From the NCBI RefSeq assembly GCF_008386495.1, contig NZ_VTHJ01000044.1, positions 20,760 to 84,759 of the forward strand: DNA of 64,000 bases, in the 5' to 3' direction. The notes under the pieces are model-generated. The model had not been told where the DNA came from. It made no database searches and saw only the letters and a program-made list of their open reading frames with translations. The translations under genes were made by a program, and so were the position numbers. Source of the stretch: Streptomyces tailanensis (GTDB lineage: Bacteria; Actinomycetota; Actinomycetes; Streptomycetales; Streptomycetaceae). Of the stretch, positions 33,456-42,737 are shown in pieces; position 1 is the first letter of the stretch, and the number at the start of each line of letters is the position of its first letter.

Positions 33456-34532
33456 TCAGATCTCGATGCACGTACGGAGTGAAGTCCCCGTCCGCATCTG
33501 ATCCAGCGCCTCGTTGATGTCGGCGAGCGGCACCCGGTGGGTGATCAGGCCCTCCAGGTCGATACGGCCGGCGCGCCACAGGGTGATGGCCCGCTCGTAG
33601 GACCGCAGGACGTCTCCGCCGCCGTACAGGGAGGGCAGGATCCGCTTCTCGTCGAAGAACAGCTCGAACATGCTGAGCTGGAGGAAGTCGTCCATGGCGC
33701 CCGCGCCGACGACGACGAGGGTACCGCCGCGCCGGGTGTTCTCGTAGGCGGTGCGGGCGGTGGCCGAGCGGCCGACGACCTCGAAGACGTAGTCGAAGCC
33801 CTCGCCGGCGGTGACCTGTCGCTTGGCGTCGGCGAGCTCGTCCGGCGAAACGGCCTTGGTGGCACCGAACTTGAGGGCGGCCTCGCGGCGCGAGACCACC
33901 GGGTCGACGGCGACGATCTCGGCGGCGCCCTTGAGCCGGGCGCCCTGGATCGCCGAGATGCCGACGCCGCCGCAGCCGATGACGGCGACCGACGAACCGG
34001 CCTCCAGGTCGGCGGTGTTGAGCGCGGCGCCGAGCCCGGTGGTAACCCCGCAGCCGATGAGGGCGGCGACGTCGTACGGCACGTCGTCCGGTATCGGGAC
34101 GGCGCAGCCGGCGTCGACGACGACTTCCTCGGCGAAGGTGCCGGTGCCGGCGAAGCCGAAGATGTCACCGGCGGGCCGCTTGAAGTTGGGCGTTCCGGCG
34201 TTCAGGAACCCGGCGAGGCAGAGTTCGGTCTGGCCGCGCTTGCAGGCCGGGCAGGTGCCGCAGGCCGGGAGCCAGCAGAGGACGACGCGGTCGCCGGGCT
34301 TGACGTTGGTGACGCCCTCCCCGACGTCGAGTATCTCGCCGGCGCCCTCGTGGCCGGGGACGAACGGTCCGGGCTGGGGCAGCACCCCGGCCATCGCGGA
34401 CAGGTCCGAGTGGCACAGCCCCGTGGCCCGCACCCGGATCCTCGCCTTGCCCGGCCCGAAGCCCGCCGCCTCGACGTCGTCGAGCACCTCCAGCTTGTCC
34501 TGGCCGATCTCGTGCAGTACGGCTGCGCGCAT
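33456..34532 (-). CDS. Zinc-dependent alcohol dehydrogenase
   Basis: 358 residues from ATG 34532. Catalytic zinc ligands are in ATGLCHSDL and VPGHEGAGEI, structural zinc in CGTCPACKRGQTELC, and the NAD(P) site in VAVIGCGGVGISAIQGA. Length and motifs are those of class III-like medium-chain dehydrogenases. It is the second gene of the MaoC/ADH/SDR operon, 11 bases before the SDR gene. Substrate is unknown; an alcohol or aldehyde intermediate of lipid catabolism is inferred from context. Confidence 0.9.
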   Translation of the reverse strand: MRAAVLHEIGQDKLEVLDDVEAAGFGPGKARIRVRATGLCHSDLSAMAGVLPQPGPFVPGHEGAGEILDVGEGVTNVKPGDRVVLCWLPACGTCPACKRGQTELCLAGFLNAGTPNFKRPAGDIFGFAGTGTFAEEVVVDAGCAVPIPDDVPYDVAALIGCGVTTGLGAALNTADLEAGSSVAVIGCGGVGISAIQGARLKGAAEIVAVDPVVSRREAALKFGATKAVSPDELADAKRQVTAGEGFDYVFEVVGRSATARTAYENTRRGGTLVVVGAGAMDDFLQLSMFELFFDEKRILPSLYGGGDVLRSYERAITLWRAGRIDLEGLITHRVPLADINEALDQMRTGTSLRTCIEI

Positions 34533-34598
34533 GGTGCGGCTCCCCTCAGGAGTGGCTGTCGTACGGTCGTGCCGTCGCGGTCCGGTCGTGCCCTTGTT

Positions 34599-34662
34599 GT
34601 CTTCAGGAGTGCGTCTTCAGGAGTGCGTCTTCAGGAGTGCTGGACGATGTCTTCAGTCGTGC
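34599..34662. repeat. Three 14-bp tandem repeats plus a degenerate fourth
   Basis: GTCTTCAGGAGTGC occurs exactly at 34599-34612, 34613-34626 and 34627-34640, and as GTCTTCAGTCGTGC at 34649-34662. The array fills the gap between the MaoC and ADH genes, and its last copy covers the end of the MaoC gene. Repeat number is likely to vary between strains. Confidence 0.9.
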
Positions 34663-35513
34663 TCGACGATCGTGTCGGCCAGGACCGGCGCGTCGTCCCG
34701 CTCCACGGCCGTCACCTCCACCCGTACCGCGCCGTCGTCCGGCCGCCACATGCGGATGCGGAGGGTCTCGCCCGGGAAGACGACCCCGGCGAAGCGGGTG
34801 CCGTAGGAGCGGACGCGGCCGACGTCCCCACCGAGCACCGTGTCCACGACCGCCTTCAACGTGATCCCGTACGTGCACAGCCCGTGCAGGATCGGCCGCT
34901 CGAACCCGGCGCGGGCCGCGAACTCCGGGTCGGCGTGCAACGGGTTCCAGTCGCCGGAGAGACGGTAGAGCAGCGCCTGGTCCTCGCGTACGGCACGCTC
35001 GACCTCCTTGTCGGGGTCGGCCGTCGGCGCGTCCAGGCGTGCGGAGGGGCCTCGGTCGCCGCCCCAGCCGCCCTCTCCCCGTACGAAGATCTGCGCCTCG
35101 TTGGTCCACAACGGGCCGTCGGCGTCGGCGACTTCGGTCCGCATGACGAGTACGGCCGCCTTGCCCTTGTCGTACACCGCCGCCACCCGTGAGGTGGCCG
35201 TCGCCCTGCCCTCGACCGGGATCGGCCGGTGGAGTTCGACGCGCTGGCCGCCGTGCAGGACCTTGGCGAGGTCGACGTCCACGCCGGGGGCGTTCAGGCC
35301 GCCGATGACGTCCGGGGAGCCCGCGCCGGCGACGGTGGCGAAACTCGGCAGGACGTGCAGCCGGGACTCCAGGGTGTAGCGCAGCTCGTCGGGGTCGGTC
35401 GCGGGGGCGCCGGCGCCGATGCCGAGGTGGTAGAGCAGGACGTCCTTGCGGGTCCAGGTGATCTCGGCGGAACGGGGCTCGGCCGCGAGGGCCTTGGCTG
35501 CGTCGATGGGCAT
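34653..35513 (-). CDS. MaoC-type enoyl-CoA hydratase (17-beta-HSD4-like)
   Basis: 286 residues from ATG 35513. Two hot-dog domains: the N-terminal half with YHLGIGAGAPATDPDELRYT and a C-terminal half with the hydratase-2 motif YRLSGDWNPLHADPEFAARA followed by PILHGLCTYGI. It hydrates trans-2-enoyl-CoA to (R)-3-hydroxyacyl-CoA. It is the first gene of the operon with the ADH and SDR. A perfect TNNAACNNGTTNNA operator lies at 35620-35633, just over 100 bases upstream, pointing to control by the KstR-like repressor at 52246. Confidence 0.88.
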   Translation of the reverse strand: MPIDAAKALAAEPRSAEITWTRKDVLLYHLGIGAGAPATDPDELRYTLESRLHVLPSFATVAGAGSPDVIGGLNAPGVDVDLAKVLHGGQRVELHRPIPVEGRATATSRVAAVYDKGKAAVLVMRTEVADADGPLWTNEAQIFVRGEGGWGGDRGPSARLDAPTADPDKEVERAVREDQALLYRLSGDWNPLHADPEFAARAGFERPILHGLCTYGITLKAVVDTVLGGDVGRVRSYGTRFAGVVFPGETLRIRMWRPDDGAVRVEVTAVERDDAPVLADTIVEHD

Positions 35514-35619
35514 GAGGAGGGGGCTCCTGTCGGCGTGCGTCGGGAACCTCGGTACGACCGTCCGCACCAGCGGCCGCACCGAGGTCGTCACGGGGACTCG
35601 GAACCCGCCCCTTGCCTTC

Positions 35620-35633
35620 TAGAACGCGTTCCA
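35620..35633. promoter_or_regulatory. KstR-type operator between MaoC operon and MFS gene
   Basis: TAGAACGCGTTCCA fits the published KstR motif TNNAACNNGTTNNA at every fixed position and contains a perfect GAACGCGTTC palindrome. It lies in the divergent region upstream of the MaoC gene (start 35513) and the MFS gene (start 35777). Confidence 0.75.
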
Positions 35634-35776
35634 GTCCAGCGCACCTCTGTATAGCCGAGGGGGGTGCAGTTGTGAAGACTCCTGACGGCTCGTCACTTCC
35701 TCACGAGAAGGTCAAGTTTTCGTTAGGCAGTCGAAGCATTGGAATAGTTGCCCTGGCGTACGAGGTTCACGGGATC

Positions 35777-37261
35777 ATGATCCCACCGCACATATCCACG
35801 ACGTCCGACCAGCCCGGCCCGACGAGAGCGCCCGGAGCGATCGTCCCCGTGCTGGCCTTCGCCGGGATCGTGGTCGCGGTGATGCAGACCCTGCTCGTCC
35901 CGGTGATCAAGGATCTGCCCCAGCTGCTGGACACCACGCCCAGCAACGCCACCTGGGTCCTGACCTCCACCCTCCTCTCCGGCGCCGTGGCTACGCCGAT
36001 CATGGGGCGGCTCGGCGACCTCTACGGCAAGCGCCGCCTGCTGCTGGCCAGCCTGGCCGTGATGGTGGTAGGCGCACTGATCAGCGGCTTCACCAGCGAG
36101 CTGATCCCGATGATCTTCGGCCGTACTCTTCAGGGCTTCGCCATGGGCGCGATCCCCCTCGGCATCGGCCTGATGCGCGACGAACTCCCCCGTGAACGCC
36201 TCGCCTCCGCGATGGCCCTGATGAGCTCGTCCATCGGCGTCGGCGGTGGCCTCGCGCTGCCGCTCGCCGCGCTGGTCGCCCAGAACACCGACTGGCACGT
36301 CCTCTTCTTCGGCGCTGCGGGCCTCGGCGCCCTCTCGATCGTCCTCACCCTCGTCGCCGTACCGGAGTCGAAGACCCGCGCGGAAGGTTCCTTCGACTAC
36401 GTCGGCGCGCTCGGTCTCTCCCTCGGCCTGGTCCTCTTCCTCCTCCCCATCACCAAGGGCAGCGACTGGGGCTGGTCGTCCACGACCACGCTCGGCCTGT
36501 TCGCCGCGTCGGCCGTGGTCCTGTTCCTCTGGGGCCTGCTGGAACTGCGTATCCCCGCACCCCTGGTGGACCTGCGCACGACCGCCCGCCGCGAGGTCCT
36601 CCTCACCAACCTCGCCTCGATCATGGTCGGCGTCTCCTTCTACGTCGTCTCCCTCGTCCTGCCGCAGCTCCTCCAGCTCCCCACCTCCACCGGCTACGGC
36701 CTCGGCCAGTCGATGGTCGTCGCGGGCCTGTGCGTGGCGCCGCTGGGCCTGACGATGATGTTCACCGCGCCGGTCTACGCCCGTATCTCTGCCAAGTACG
36801 GCCCCAAGAGCACCCTCATCCTCGGCCTGCTGATCATCGCGATCGGCTACGGCGCCGGCCTCGGCCTGATGAGCGCCGCCTGGCAGACCGTGGTGATCTC
36901 GGTACTCATCGGCACAGGCATCGGCATCGCGTACTCCTCGCTCCCGGCGTTGATCGTCGGAGCCGTGGACCCGTCCGAGACGGGCGCCGCGAACGGCCTC
37001 AACGCCCTCATGCGCTCCATCGGTACGTCGGTGTCGAGCGCCGTCATCGGCATGGTGCTGGCCGACACCGCGAACCACGTCGGCGGCGTCGCGATCCCCA
37101 CCATGCACGGCTTCCGGCTCTCCTTCCTGATCGCCACGGCCGCCGTCGCCCTCGGCCTCGTCCTGGCCTTGTTCCTGCCGGGCCGAGACCGCCGGGCGAC
37201 CGGTGACCGGCTGCTCGCGACCAGCGAGGCCCCGGAGCGGGCGGGCGAGCGGGTGGCCTGA
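35777..37261 (+). CDS. MFS drug/metabolite exporter, DHA2 family
   Basis: 494 residues from ATG 35777 (upstream GTG at 35672 is possible but its reading is not conserved). Fourteen predicted membrane helices. Motif A-like GRLGDLYGKRRLLLASL and GRTLQGFAMGAIPLGIGLMR, then DWGWSS and a long C-terminal half. DHA2 exporters drive proton-coupled efflux. It is divergent from the MaoC operon across a KstR-type operator and so may share its control, though it may be independent. Confidence 0.9.
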   Translation: MIPPHISTTSDQPGPTRAPGAIVPVLAFAGIVVAVMQTLLVPVIKDLPQLLDTTPSNATWVLTSTLLSGAVATPIMGRLGDLYGKRRLLLASLAVMVVGALISGFTSELIPMIFGRTLQGFAMGAIPLGIGLMRDELPRERLASAMALMSSSIGVGGGLALPLAALVAQNTDWHVLFFGAAGLGALSIVLTLVAVPESKTRAEGSFDYVGALGLSLGLVLFLLPITKGSDWGWSSTTTLGLFAASAVVLFLWGLLELRIPAPLVDLRTTARREVLLTNLASIMVGVSFYVVSLVLPQLLQLPTSTGYGLGQSMVVAGLCVAPLGLTMMFTAPVYARISAKYGPKSTLILGLLIIAIGYGAGLGLMSAAWQTVVISVLIGTGIGIAYSSLPALIVGAVDPSETGAANGLNALMRSIGTSVSSAVIGMVLADTANHVGGVAIPTMHGFRLSFLIATAAVALGLVLALFLPGRDRRATGDRLLATSEAPERAGERVA

Positions 37262-37325
37262 GCCCGGCCGCCGCCCACGTGACAGCATGGGCGCCCCCAG
37301 GGACGTACGACACAGGAGGACCCCC

Positions 37326-37979
37326 ATGCCGCCCGCCGCCCCCAAGCCGGAGATCCTCGCCGCGTTCGAGTCGGCCAAGGGGTTCATGCCCGTACGGGAA
37401 GGGCTCGCCCTCCACGCGGCGGCCGCCGAGGCGGGCCGGCTGGGCCTCCCCCTCCTGGAGGTCGGCACGTACTGCGGCCGCTCCGCGATCCTGCTCGCCG
37501 ACGCGGCCCGCGAGGCCGGGGTCACCGCGATCACCGTCGACCACCACCGGGGCAGCGAGGAGCAGCAGCCCGGCTGGGAGTACCACGACGAGTCCACGGT
37601 CGACCCCGAGGTGGGCCGTATGGACACCCTCCCGACCTTCCGCCGCACCCTCCACAAGGCGGGCCTGGAGGACCACGTCGTCGCGATCGTCGGCCGCTCC
37701 CCCCAGGTCGCCGCCTTCTGGGCCACCCCCCTCGCCCTCGTCTTCATCGACGGCGGCCACACCGACGAACACGCCACCGCCGACTACGAGGGCTGGGCCC
37801 CCCACATCGCCGAGGGCGGCCTCCTCGTCATCCACGACGTCTTCCCCGACCCCGCCGACGAGTTCACCGGCCAGGCCCCCTACCGCATCTACCTCCGCGC
37901 CCTCGCCTCCGGCGCCTTCACGGAGGCCTCGGCGACGGACTCGCTGCGGGTGCTGCGGCGGGTGGGGGCGGGGGTCTGA
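37326..37979 (+). CDS. Class I SAM-dependent methyltransferase
   Basis: 217 residues from ATG 37326 after AGGAGGA. Motif I is LPLLEVGTYCGRSAILLADA, motif II around TAITVDHHRGSEEQ, and a late LVFIDGGHTDEHATADY resembles Methyltransf_24. Substrate unknown. It follows the exporter by 64 bases and may be co-transcribed. Confidence 0.85.
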   Translation: MPPAAPKPEILAAFESAKGFMPVREGLALHAAAAEAGRLGLPLLEVGTYCGRSAILLADAAREAGVTAITVDHHRGSEEQQPGWEYHDESTVDPEVGRMDTLPTFRRTLHKAGLEDHVVAIVGRSPQVAAFWATPLALVFIDGGHTDEHATADYEGWAPHIAEGGLLVIHDVFPDPADEFTGQAPYRIYLRALASGAFTEASATDSLRVLRRVGAGV

Positions 37980-38008
37980 GGCGTGCGGCCCGCGTGTGCG
38001 CGTGGGTG

Positions 38009-40117
38009 CTACGCCACCGCGATCCCGTAGTCCTGAACCAGTTCCTCCAAGCCGCCCCGGTATCCCTTGCCGCCGAGGACGAAGTCCCAGTCACCGCCTG
38101 CTCGGCGGCGGAAGGAGCCGAGGACCAGCGCCGTCTCACCGGAGCGTCCGTCGGAGACCTCCAGTCGGCCCTGTTCGGTGCGTGAGGGGTCCAGCAGACG
38201 GATGCAGGCATCGGTGAAGCCGGACAGGTCGGCTTCGGGGTTCACCGCCGGGTCGACCGCCGCCACGAGGACGAGTCGGTCGGCGGTGTCCGGCAAGGCG
38301 TCGAAGGACACCTGGATCGCGGCCTTGTCGGGCGCGGTCGGGGGGAGGGCGCGGACTGTGCCGTCGGGTGTGCGGAGGTTGTTGAAGAACACGAAGTGGT
38401 CGTCGCTGAGGACCCGGTTGCCGTGGCAGACGAGCGCGCAGACGTCCAGGGCGACGCCACCGGTCCAGGACATGCCCAGCACGCTGTAGTCGCCCGTGCG
38501 CGGGTCCGGGTCCGCTCCGGGCTGGGGATCCGGTGAGGTCCGCTGAGGGGGAAGAGCGGCACCGGAGCGCACACCTGTCCCGAGGCGGCCGCGCAGACCG
38601 TGCCGGTGGAGCAGGTCGACCAGTTCGCGGCCCGATACGAGTTCGAGTGGTTTGCCGTTGGCGAAGGTGTGGGAGCCCGGTCCGAACTTGGACGTCGTTA
38701 CGAGGACGCCCTTGTTGGCGCCGGCGTCCTGGACGGTTCCGTACAGGTCACGGACGGCGGTCGGCGGCACGGTGTTCCGGTAGCGCTTGACCTGGACGAC
38801 GATCTTGCCGCCGCGGATCGGCGTCGGATCCAGGGCGTCGACGTCCACGCCTCCGTCGTTCGAGCGCTGGGTCGTGACCGCCTGCATGCCCATGGCCCGG
38901 AACAGTTCGGCCACCAGCGACTCGAAGGCGAGGGGGTCCATTTCCAGCAGGTCGGGCTCCTCGTCGCCCCCGTGCGTGACGACGCCGTTGCCCACATCGT
39001 CGGGCCGCCTGCCCGGCCGTACGGCGGCACGCTGGTCCGGCCGTGACGACAGCTGGCCCCGAAGCCCGTCGAGCAGACAGTCGACGGCGCTGACCTGTTC
39101 CAGATTCAACCCGGAGAACACCGATCGCGAAGCCATGACGGTGGCCAGGAAGATCTGTGCTCGTCTGCCGGTCGCCGGATCGTGGTCGTCGACGAATCCG
39201 TTCAGCGTGACCGACTCCAGGGCGCCGAACTCGTCCGCCGCGAAGAGATCGTGGAGCACCAGCAGGACACTCTGCGCGAGGACTTCCCGGTAGAGCGCCC
39301 GACGCTGGGTGACCGGACGGGCCGTCTCCTTGTCCTGGTCGGCACCGGACACGTACCGCACGGCCTTCGCCTCGGGGACGACGTCGTACCTGGGCAGCTC
39401 CCAGTCCAGTACGAGGTGCCGGGCTGCCGAGTCGTAGGCGGCGGAGACCTGCCGCGGGAAACCCTCGGGCCATGCGGCGGAGGCGTAGAGCGCGGCGGAG
39501 AAATACTCGACGGCGGCTTCCGGATCGCTTCCGTTCCGCAGGGCGGTCGTCATCTCCGCGATCCCCGCGTTGTGCCGACGGATGTCCGACAGCTGGGCCT
39601 CGGCCCACTGCTGGTACTGCCGCTGGTACTGGGCGAGTTGCTGCTGCCGCTGGGCCTCCGCTGTCTGTGCCGCGTGCCAGTCGTGCTCGAACCGGGACCG
39701 CGCCTCCGCCTGCGCCTGGGCGCGTCGGCCCGCGGTCCAGCCGCCTTGTGCCTGGTAGTGATTCGGATCCGGCATGGGCACCGGATGGGCGAGCACCCCA
39801 GGAGCGAATGGTTCCAGTTGTTCGGAACGGCTGAGGGAGGCCGCCCGGAACGCCGGCGCCCGGCAGCCGACCGCCAACAACTCCTGCAAGGCCGCGACCT
39901 GCGCGTCCAGCTCCTCCGTACGCCGTCTGGCGTCCGCCTCCCGCTGCTGCTTGTACGCCTGCTGCTGCTCGCGTCGGCTGCGCACCAGTTGTTGCTGGTA
40001 CGCCCGCTGCTGCCGCTCGTACTCCCGTTGCTGCCTGGCCCGCGCCTCCAGCTGACGCTGCTGCTGGCGCTGCGCCTCAGCCCAGACACCGACCAACCCG
40101 TTGGAGCGACGACTCAT
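38009..40117 (-). CDS. Coiled-coil / Mrr-type restriction nuclease / TerD fusion protein
   Basis: 702 residues from ATG 40117. Domains in order: a Gln/Arg-rich coiled coil (about 12-82) and a second (135-185), a helical region (190-360), an Mrr-like restriction endonuclease (390-508) and a TerD domain (545-700). In the nuclease, FESLVAELFRAMGM supplies Glu399, SNDGGVDVDA the aspartate near 421-425 and VQVKRYR the Gln-x-Lys pair (442-444), so the D-(E/Q)xK site is complete. The TerD part shows SDDHFVFFNNLRTPDGTV and GGLEELVQDYGIAV. Mrr enzymes cut modified DNA; TerD proteins bind calcium and act in tellurite/phage-linked membrane stress responses. A single-chain link suggests a sensor-to-nuclease defence effector. 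No methylase or ter operon is adjacent. Confidence 0.85.
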   Translation of the reverse strand: MSRRSNGLVGVWAEAQRQQQRQLEARARQQREYERQQRAYQQQLVRSRREQQQAYKQQREADARRRTEELDAQVAALQELLAVGCRAPAFRAASLSRSEQLEPFAPGVLAHPVPMPDPNHYQAQGGWTAGRRAQAQAEARSRFEHDWHAAQTAEAQRQQQLAQYQRQYQQWAEAQLSDIRRHNAGIAEMTTALRNGSDPEAAVEYFSAALYASAAWPEGFPRQVSAAYDSAARHLVLDWELPRYDVVPEAKAVRYVSGADQDKETARPVTQRRALYREVLAQSVLLVLHDLFAADEFGALESVTLNGFVDDHDPATGRRAQIFLATVMASRSVFSGLNLEQVSAVDCLLDGLRGQLSSRPDQRAAVRPGRRPDDVGNGVVTHGGDEEPDLLEMDPLAFESLVAELFRAMGMQAVTTQRSNDGGVDVDALDPTPIRGGKIVVQVKRYRNTVPPTAVRDLYGTVQDAGANKGVLVTTSKFGPGSHTFANGKPLELVSGRELVDLLHRHGLRGRLGTGVRSGAALPPQRTSPDPQPGADPDPRTGDYSVLGMSWTGGVALDVCALVCHGNRVLSDDHFVFFNNLRTPDGTVRALPPTAPDKAAIQVSFDALPDTADRLVLVAAVDPAVNPEADLSGFTDACIRLLDPSRTEQGRLEVSDGRSGETALVLGSFRRRAGGDWDFVLGGKGYRGGLEELVQDYGIAVA

Positions 40118-40333
40118 CCGTTACCGGCCCTCCCCCAGGGCTTCGCCACCGCCCGGCCGAGCCCTGCCCCTACAACCAGCAGTAACTGGGCGACTTTATC
40201 CCGCAATCCCGGATACGCCCATCCGTCGGCCGCACGCCTGGCCGACGTACCGCAGGATCATGTAGAGGGCGGCCGACGCGACGACGGTCACACCCGACCG
40301 GCGGCCCCCGGCCCGCCCCGTAAGGTGGCAGTC

Positions 40334-41296
40334 GTGTCGTACGTAGGTCCGGACTTCGATCCGCCCCAGCCCCGTCGTTCCGCTCTTCGCCGTCCGGCCA
40401 CCGTGGCCGTGGCCGCTGTCGTGGTGGGGGCGGTGGCCGGGTGGGGGGTCTGGCAGGCGGTGGGGGACTCGGGCGGCGGGGGCGGCGCGGACCGGGCGGC
40501 CGGGCAGACGCCCCGCTCGGCGACGAACGCCCCCGCGACCTCCGGCGGCAGCCCGTCCGGTGAGCCGACCGCCTCCGACGACGGCAAGAAGGCGAGCCCC
40601 TCCCCTTCCCCGTCCGCCGACGGCCCTCTCAAGGGCAAGGTCGTCGTCGTCGATCCGGGGCACAACCCGGGCAACTTCCAGCACACCACCGAGATCAACC
40701 GCAAGGTGAACATCGGGACGGGCATGAAGGAGTGCGACACGACGGGGACGACCACCAACGACGGTTACCTGGAAGCCGAGTTCACGCTGGACGTCTCACG
40801 GCGGCTGAGGACACTCCTCGAACAGCAGGGCGCCACGGTCGAGTTCACGCAGGACGGTGACCGGCCTTGGGGGCCGTGCATCGACGAGCGGGCGCGGATC
40901 GGCAACGAGGCGGAGGCGGACGCGGTGGTGTCGATCCACGCGGACGGCTCGGGTACCGGCAACCGCGGTTTCCACGTGATCCTCCCCGGTTCGGTGGACG
41001 AGGGCGCGGCCGATACCCGCCCCATCGTCGGCCCCTCCCGCGCTCTCGGCGAGCGCATCGCGGGCAAGTTCGTACGCGCGACGGGCACCGCCCCCTCCAA
41101 CTACGTCGGCGACGGTACCGGTCTCGTCACACGTCAGGACCTGGGCGGTCTCAATCTGTCAACGGTTCCGAAGGTGTTCATCGAGTGCGGCAATATGCGC
41201 GATAGCAATGACGCGGCACTGTTGACCAGTGGTGCCTGGCGGCAGAAGGCCGCGCAGGGGATCTCTGAGGGAATCGTGAGTTTCCTGCGCGGGTAG
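40334..41296 (+). CDS. N-acetylmuramoyl-L-alanine amidase (Amidase_3), membrane-anchored
   Basis: 320 residues from GTG 40334 (an in-frame GTG nine bases earlier is possible). A signal anchor (TVAVAAVVVGAVAGWGVW, about 23-40) and a Ser/Pro/Gly-rich linker precede the amidase domain from about 95. Zinc-site residues are in VVVVDPGHNPGNF, EAEFTLDVSRRLR, VSIHADGSGTGN and KVFIECGNMRDSNDA, the last with the catalytic glutamate. It cleaves the lactyl-peptide bond of peptidoglycan outside the membrane. Confidence 0.92.
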   Translation: MSYVGPDFDPPQPRRSALRRPATVAVAAVVVGAVAGWGVWQAVGDSGGGGGADRAAGQTPRSATNAPATSGGSPSGEPTASDDGKKASPSPSPSADGPLKGKVVVVDPGHNPGNFQHTTEINRKVNIGTGMKECDTTGTTTNDGYLEAEFTLDVSRRLRTLLEQQGATVEFTQDGDRPWGPCIDERARIGNEAEADAVVSIHADGSGTGNRGFHVILPGSVDEGAADTRPIVGPSRALGERIAGKFVRATGTAPSNYVGDGTGLVTRQDLGGLNLSTVPKVFIECGNMRDSNDAALLTSGAWRQKAAQGISEGIVSFLRG

Positions 41297-41467
41297 GGGG
41301 CGGGTCGTGATCATCGGGGCAATCCCGGCGGACACTCACGTCGGACGGGCGATAAGGTCGTCTTTACGATGAGGGGCCACCCCCGCGCTTCCCACCACCA
41401 GCCTGACGGCGAGATGGTGTCAGCGATGCCTCCACACCGATGACGAGACGACTGAAGAAGGACTGAA

Positions 41468-42310
41468 GTGAATATCCGCTCCCTCACCAGAGGCGACGGC
41501 GTCGTGATCGGAGCAGCGGTATTGCTGTTCATCGCGTCGTTCCTCGAGAACTACTCGTACGACGGGGTTTCCAGCAACATCGAGATGCCCAACCTCTGGG
41601 AGAGCGGGCCCGTCCTGCTCGGTGTCGTCCTGGCGGGCATCTTCGGCGCCGTCTTCATCGTCATCGCCCGGGGTCTGCCCCAGGCTCCCAAGATCGCCGG
41701 CATCGACCTCGGTCACTTCGGCATCGCCTTCACGGTCTTCGCCGCGTGGAGCGCGCTCGGGAACATCTTCGACCCGGCCGGTTCCCTGGACAACGTCGGC
41801 GGCGACACCAGTGGTCCCGACGTCGGCACCGGCCTCATCCTCGCCCTGATCGCCACCCTGATCATGGCCGCCGCCGCCCTGGCCACCCCCATGGTCCCCG
41901 CCCTCAAGGCCGCCCTCATCGGCGCCCCCCGTCCGGCCGCCCCGCAGCCGTACGGGGCCCAGCCGCCCGGTGGTTACGGCTACCCGGGCGCCGGTGCGCA
42001 GGCGCAGGCGCCGTACGGTGCGAGCCAGCCGCAGCCGGGGGCGCCGTTCGGTGGGCAGCCGCCGCAGCAGGCGCAGGCTCCGCAGGCGCAGGCCCCACAG
42101 CCGCCGGCGAGTGACTTCTCGCCGTTCTGGTTCGCGGTTCCGGTGGCGCGGCCGCTGTTCGCGGAGGACGGTTCGCAGTCGACGATCGCCGAACTGGCGC
42201 CGGGTACCTGGTACTTGGCGATCGAGCAGCGCGGCCCCAACCTGGTGGCCCAGACGCAGGACGGCCGTCGTGGCGTCCTGCAGGACACCAGCGGTATCCA
42301 ACGCGGCTGA
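41468..42310 (+). CDS. DUF5336 membrane protein with Gln/Ala/Pro-rich linker
   Basis: 280 residues from GTG 41468. Four membrane helices (about 11-28, 48-68, 85-98, 118-140), a low-complexity linker (about 155-218) rich in Pro, Gln, Ala and Gly, and a small C-terminal globular part (WFAVPVARPLFAEDG, LAPGTWYLAIEQRGPN). Family function unknown; related to secreted antigen-like proteins of actinobacteria. A strong terminator follows at 42329. Confidence 0.85.
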   Translation: MNIRSLTRGDGVVIGAAVLLFIASFLENYSYDGVSSNIEMPNLWESGPVLLGVVLAGIFGAVFIVIARGLPQAPKIAGIDLGHFGIAFTVFAAWSALGNIFDPAGSLDNVGGDTSGPDVGTGLILALIATLIMAAAALATPMVPALKAALIGAPRPAAPQPYGAQPPGGYGYPGAGAQAQAPYGASQPQPGAPFGGQPPQQAQAPQAQAPQPPASDFSPFWFAVPVARPLFAEDGSQSTIAELAPGTWYLAIEQRGPNLVAQTQDGRRGVLQDTSGIQRG

Positions 42311-42328
42311 CGACCGGCTCCTACCTAC

Positions 42329-42356
42329 GGTCCCTCACCCTCCCGGGTGAGGGACC
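42329..42356 (+). terminator. Intrinsic terminator after the DUF5336 gene
   Basis: Twelve perfect base pairs (GGTCCCTCACCC with GGGTGAGGGACC), a TCCC loop and a following GTTT. It lies 19 bases after the stop at 42310. Confidence 0.85.
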
Positions 42357-42399
42357 GTTTCAGTACGGTCAAGAGCATGGCTTACATGCCGCCAGATAG

Positions 42400-42530
42400 C
42401 ACGGGCGTCGGGGGAACGTCTGAAGGAGTCGTCGGACATCTCACGCAGTCCGCAGCGATGTTGGCGTAACCAGCCCGTCAGCGCATGGTGATGGCGAGGC
42501 TGCGCAGGATGGCGAAGCTCTCCGAACCAC
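42400..42530 (-). pseudogene. C-terminal scrap of an ISAs1-like transposase
   Basis: Minus-strand pieces in two frames, FAILRSLAITMR and then GWLRQHRCGLREMSDDSFRR, parallel the conserved transposase ending LRNLAIN...NIAAGLRQMS. A stop and a frameshift separate them. A second, plus-strand copy of the same ending lies at 43430-43580. Confidence 0.5.
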
Positions 42531-42737
42531 GCCCGGCGCCCGTGGAGGAGTCCTCGACAAATGGTGGTGTCCCGGGCGAAGTCCAGCCGGTTCTCGATCA
42601 CCAGTGGGATCTGATTACAGGGCTGTTTCAAAGTCGGGGTGATCCTACGAGGCTCCCTGGTGAACGGGCGCCTTTGACCAGTCGCCGTCCTGAACCGAAG
42701 CCTCAACGTGCCGTCAGTCTGTTACCGCCTACCTCAC

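Noticed and set aside
35723..37777. 684-codon minus-strand frame opposite the MFS gene
   Set aside because: Low-complexity Asp/Glu/Gly/Arg reading antisense to an obvious transporter; no start site or family features.
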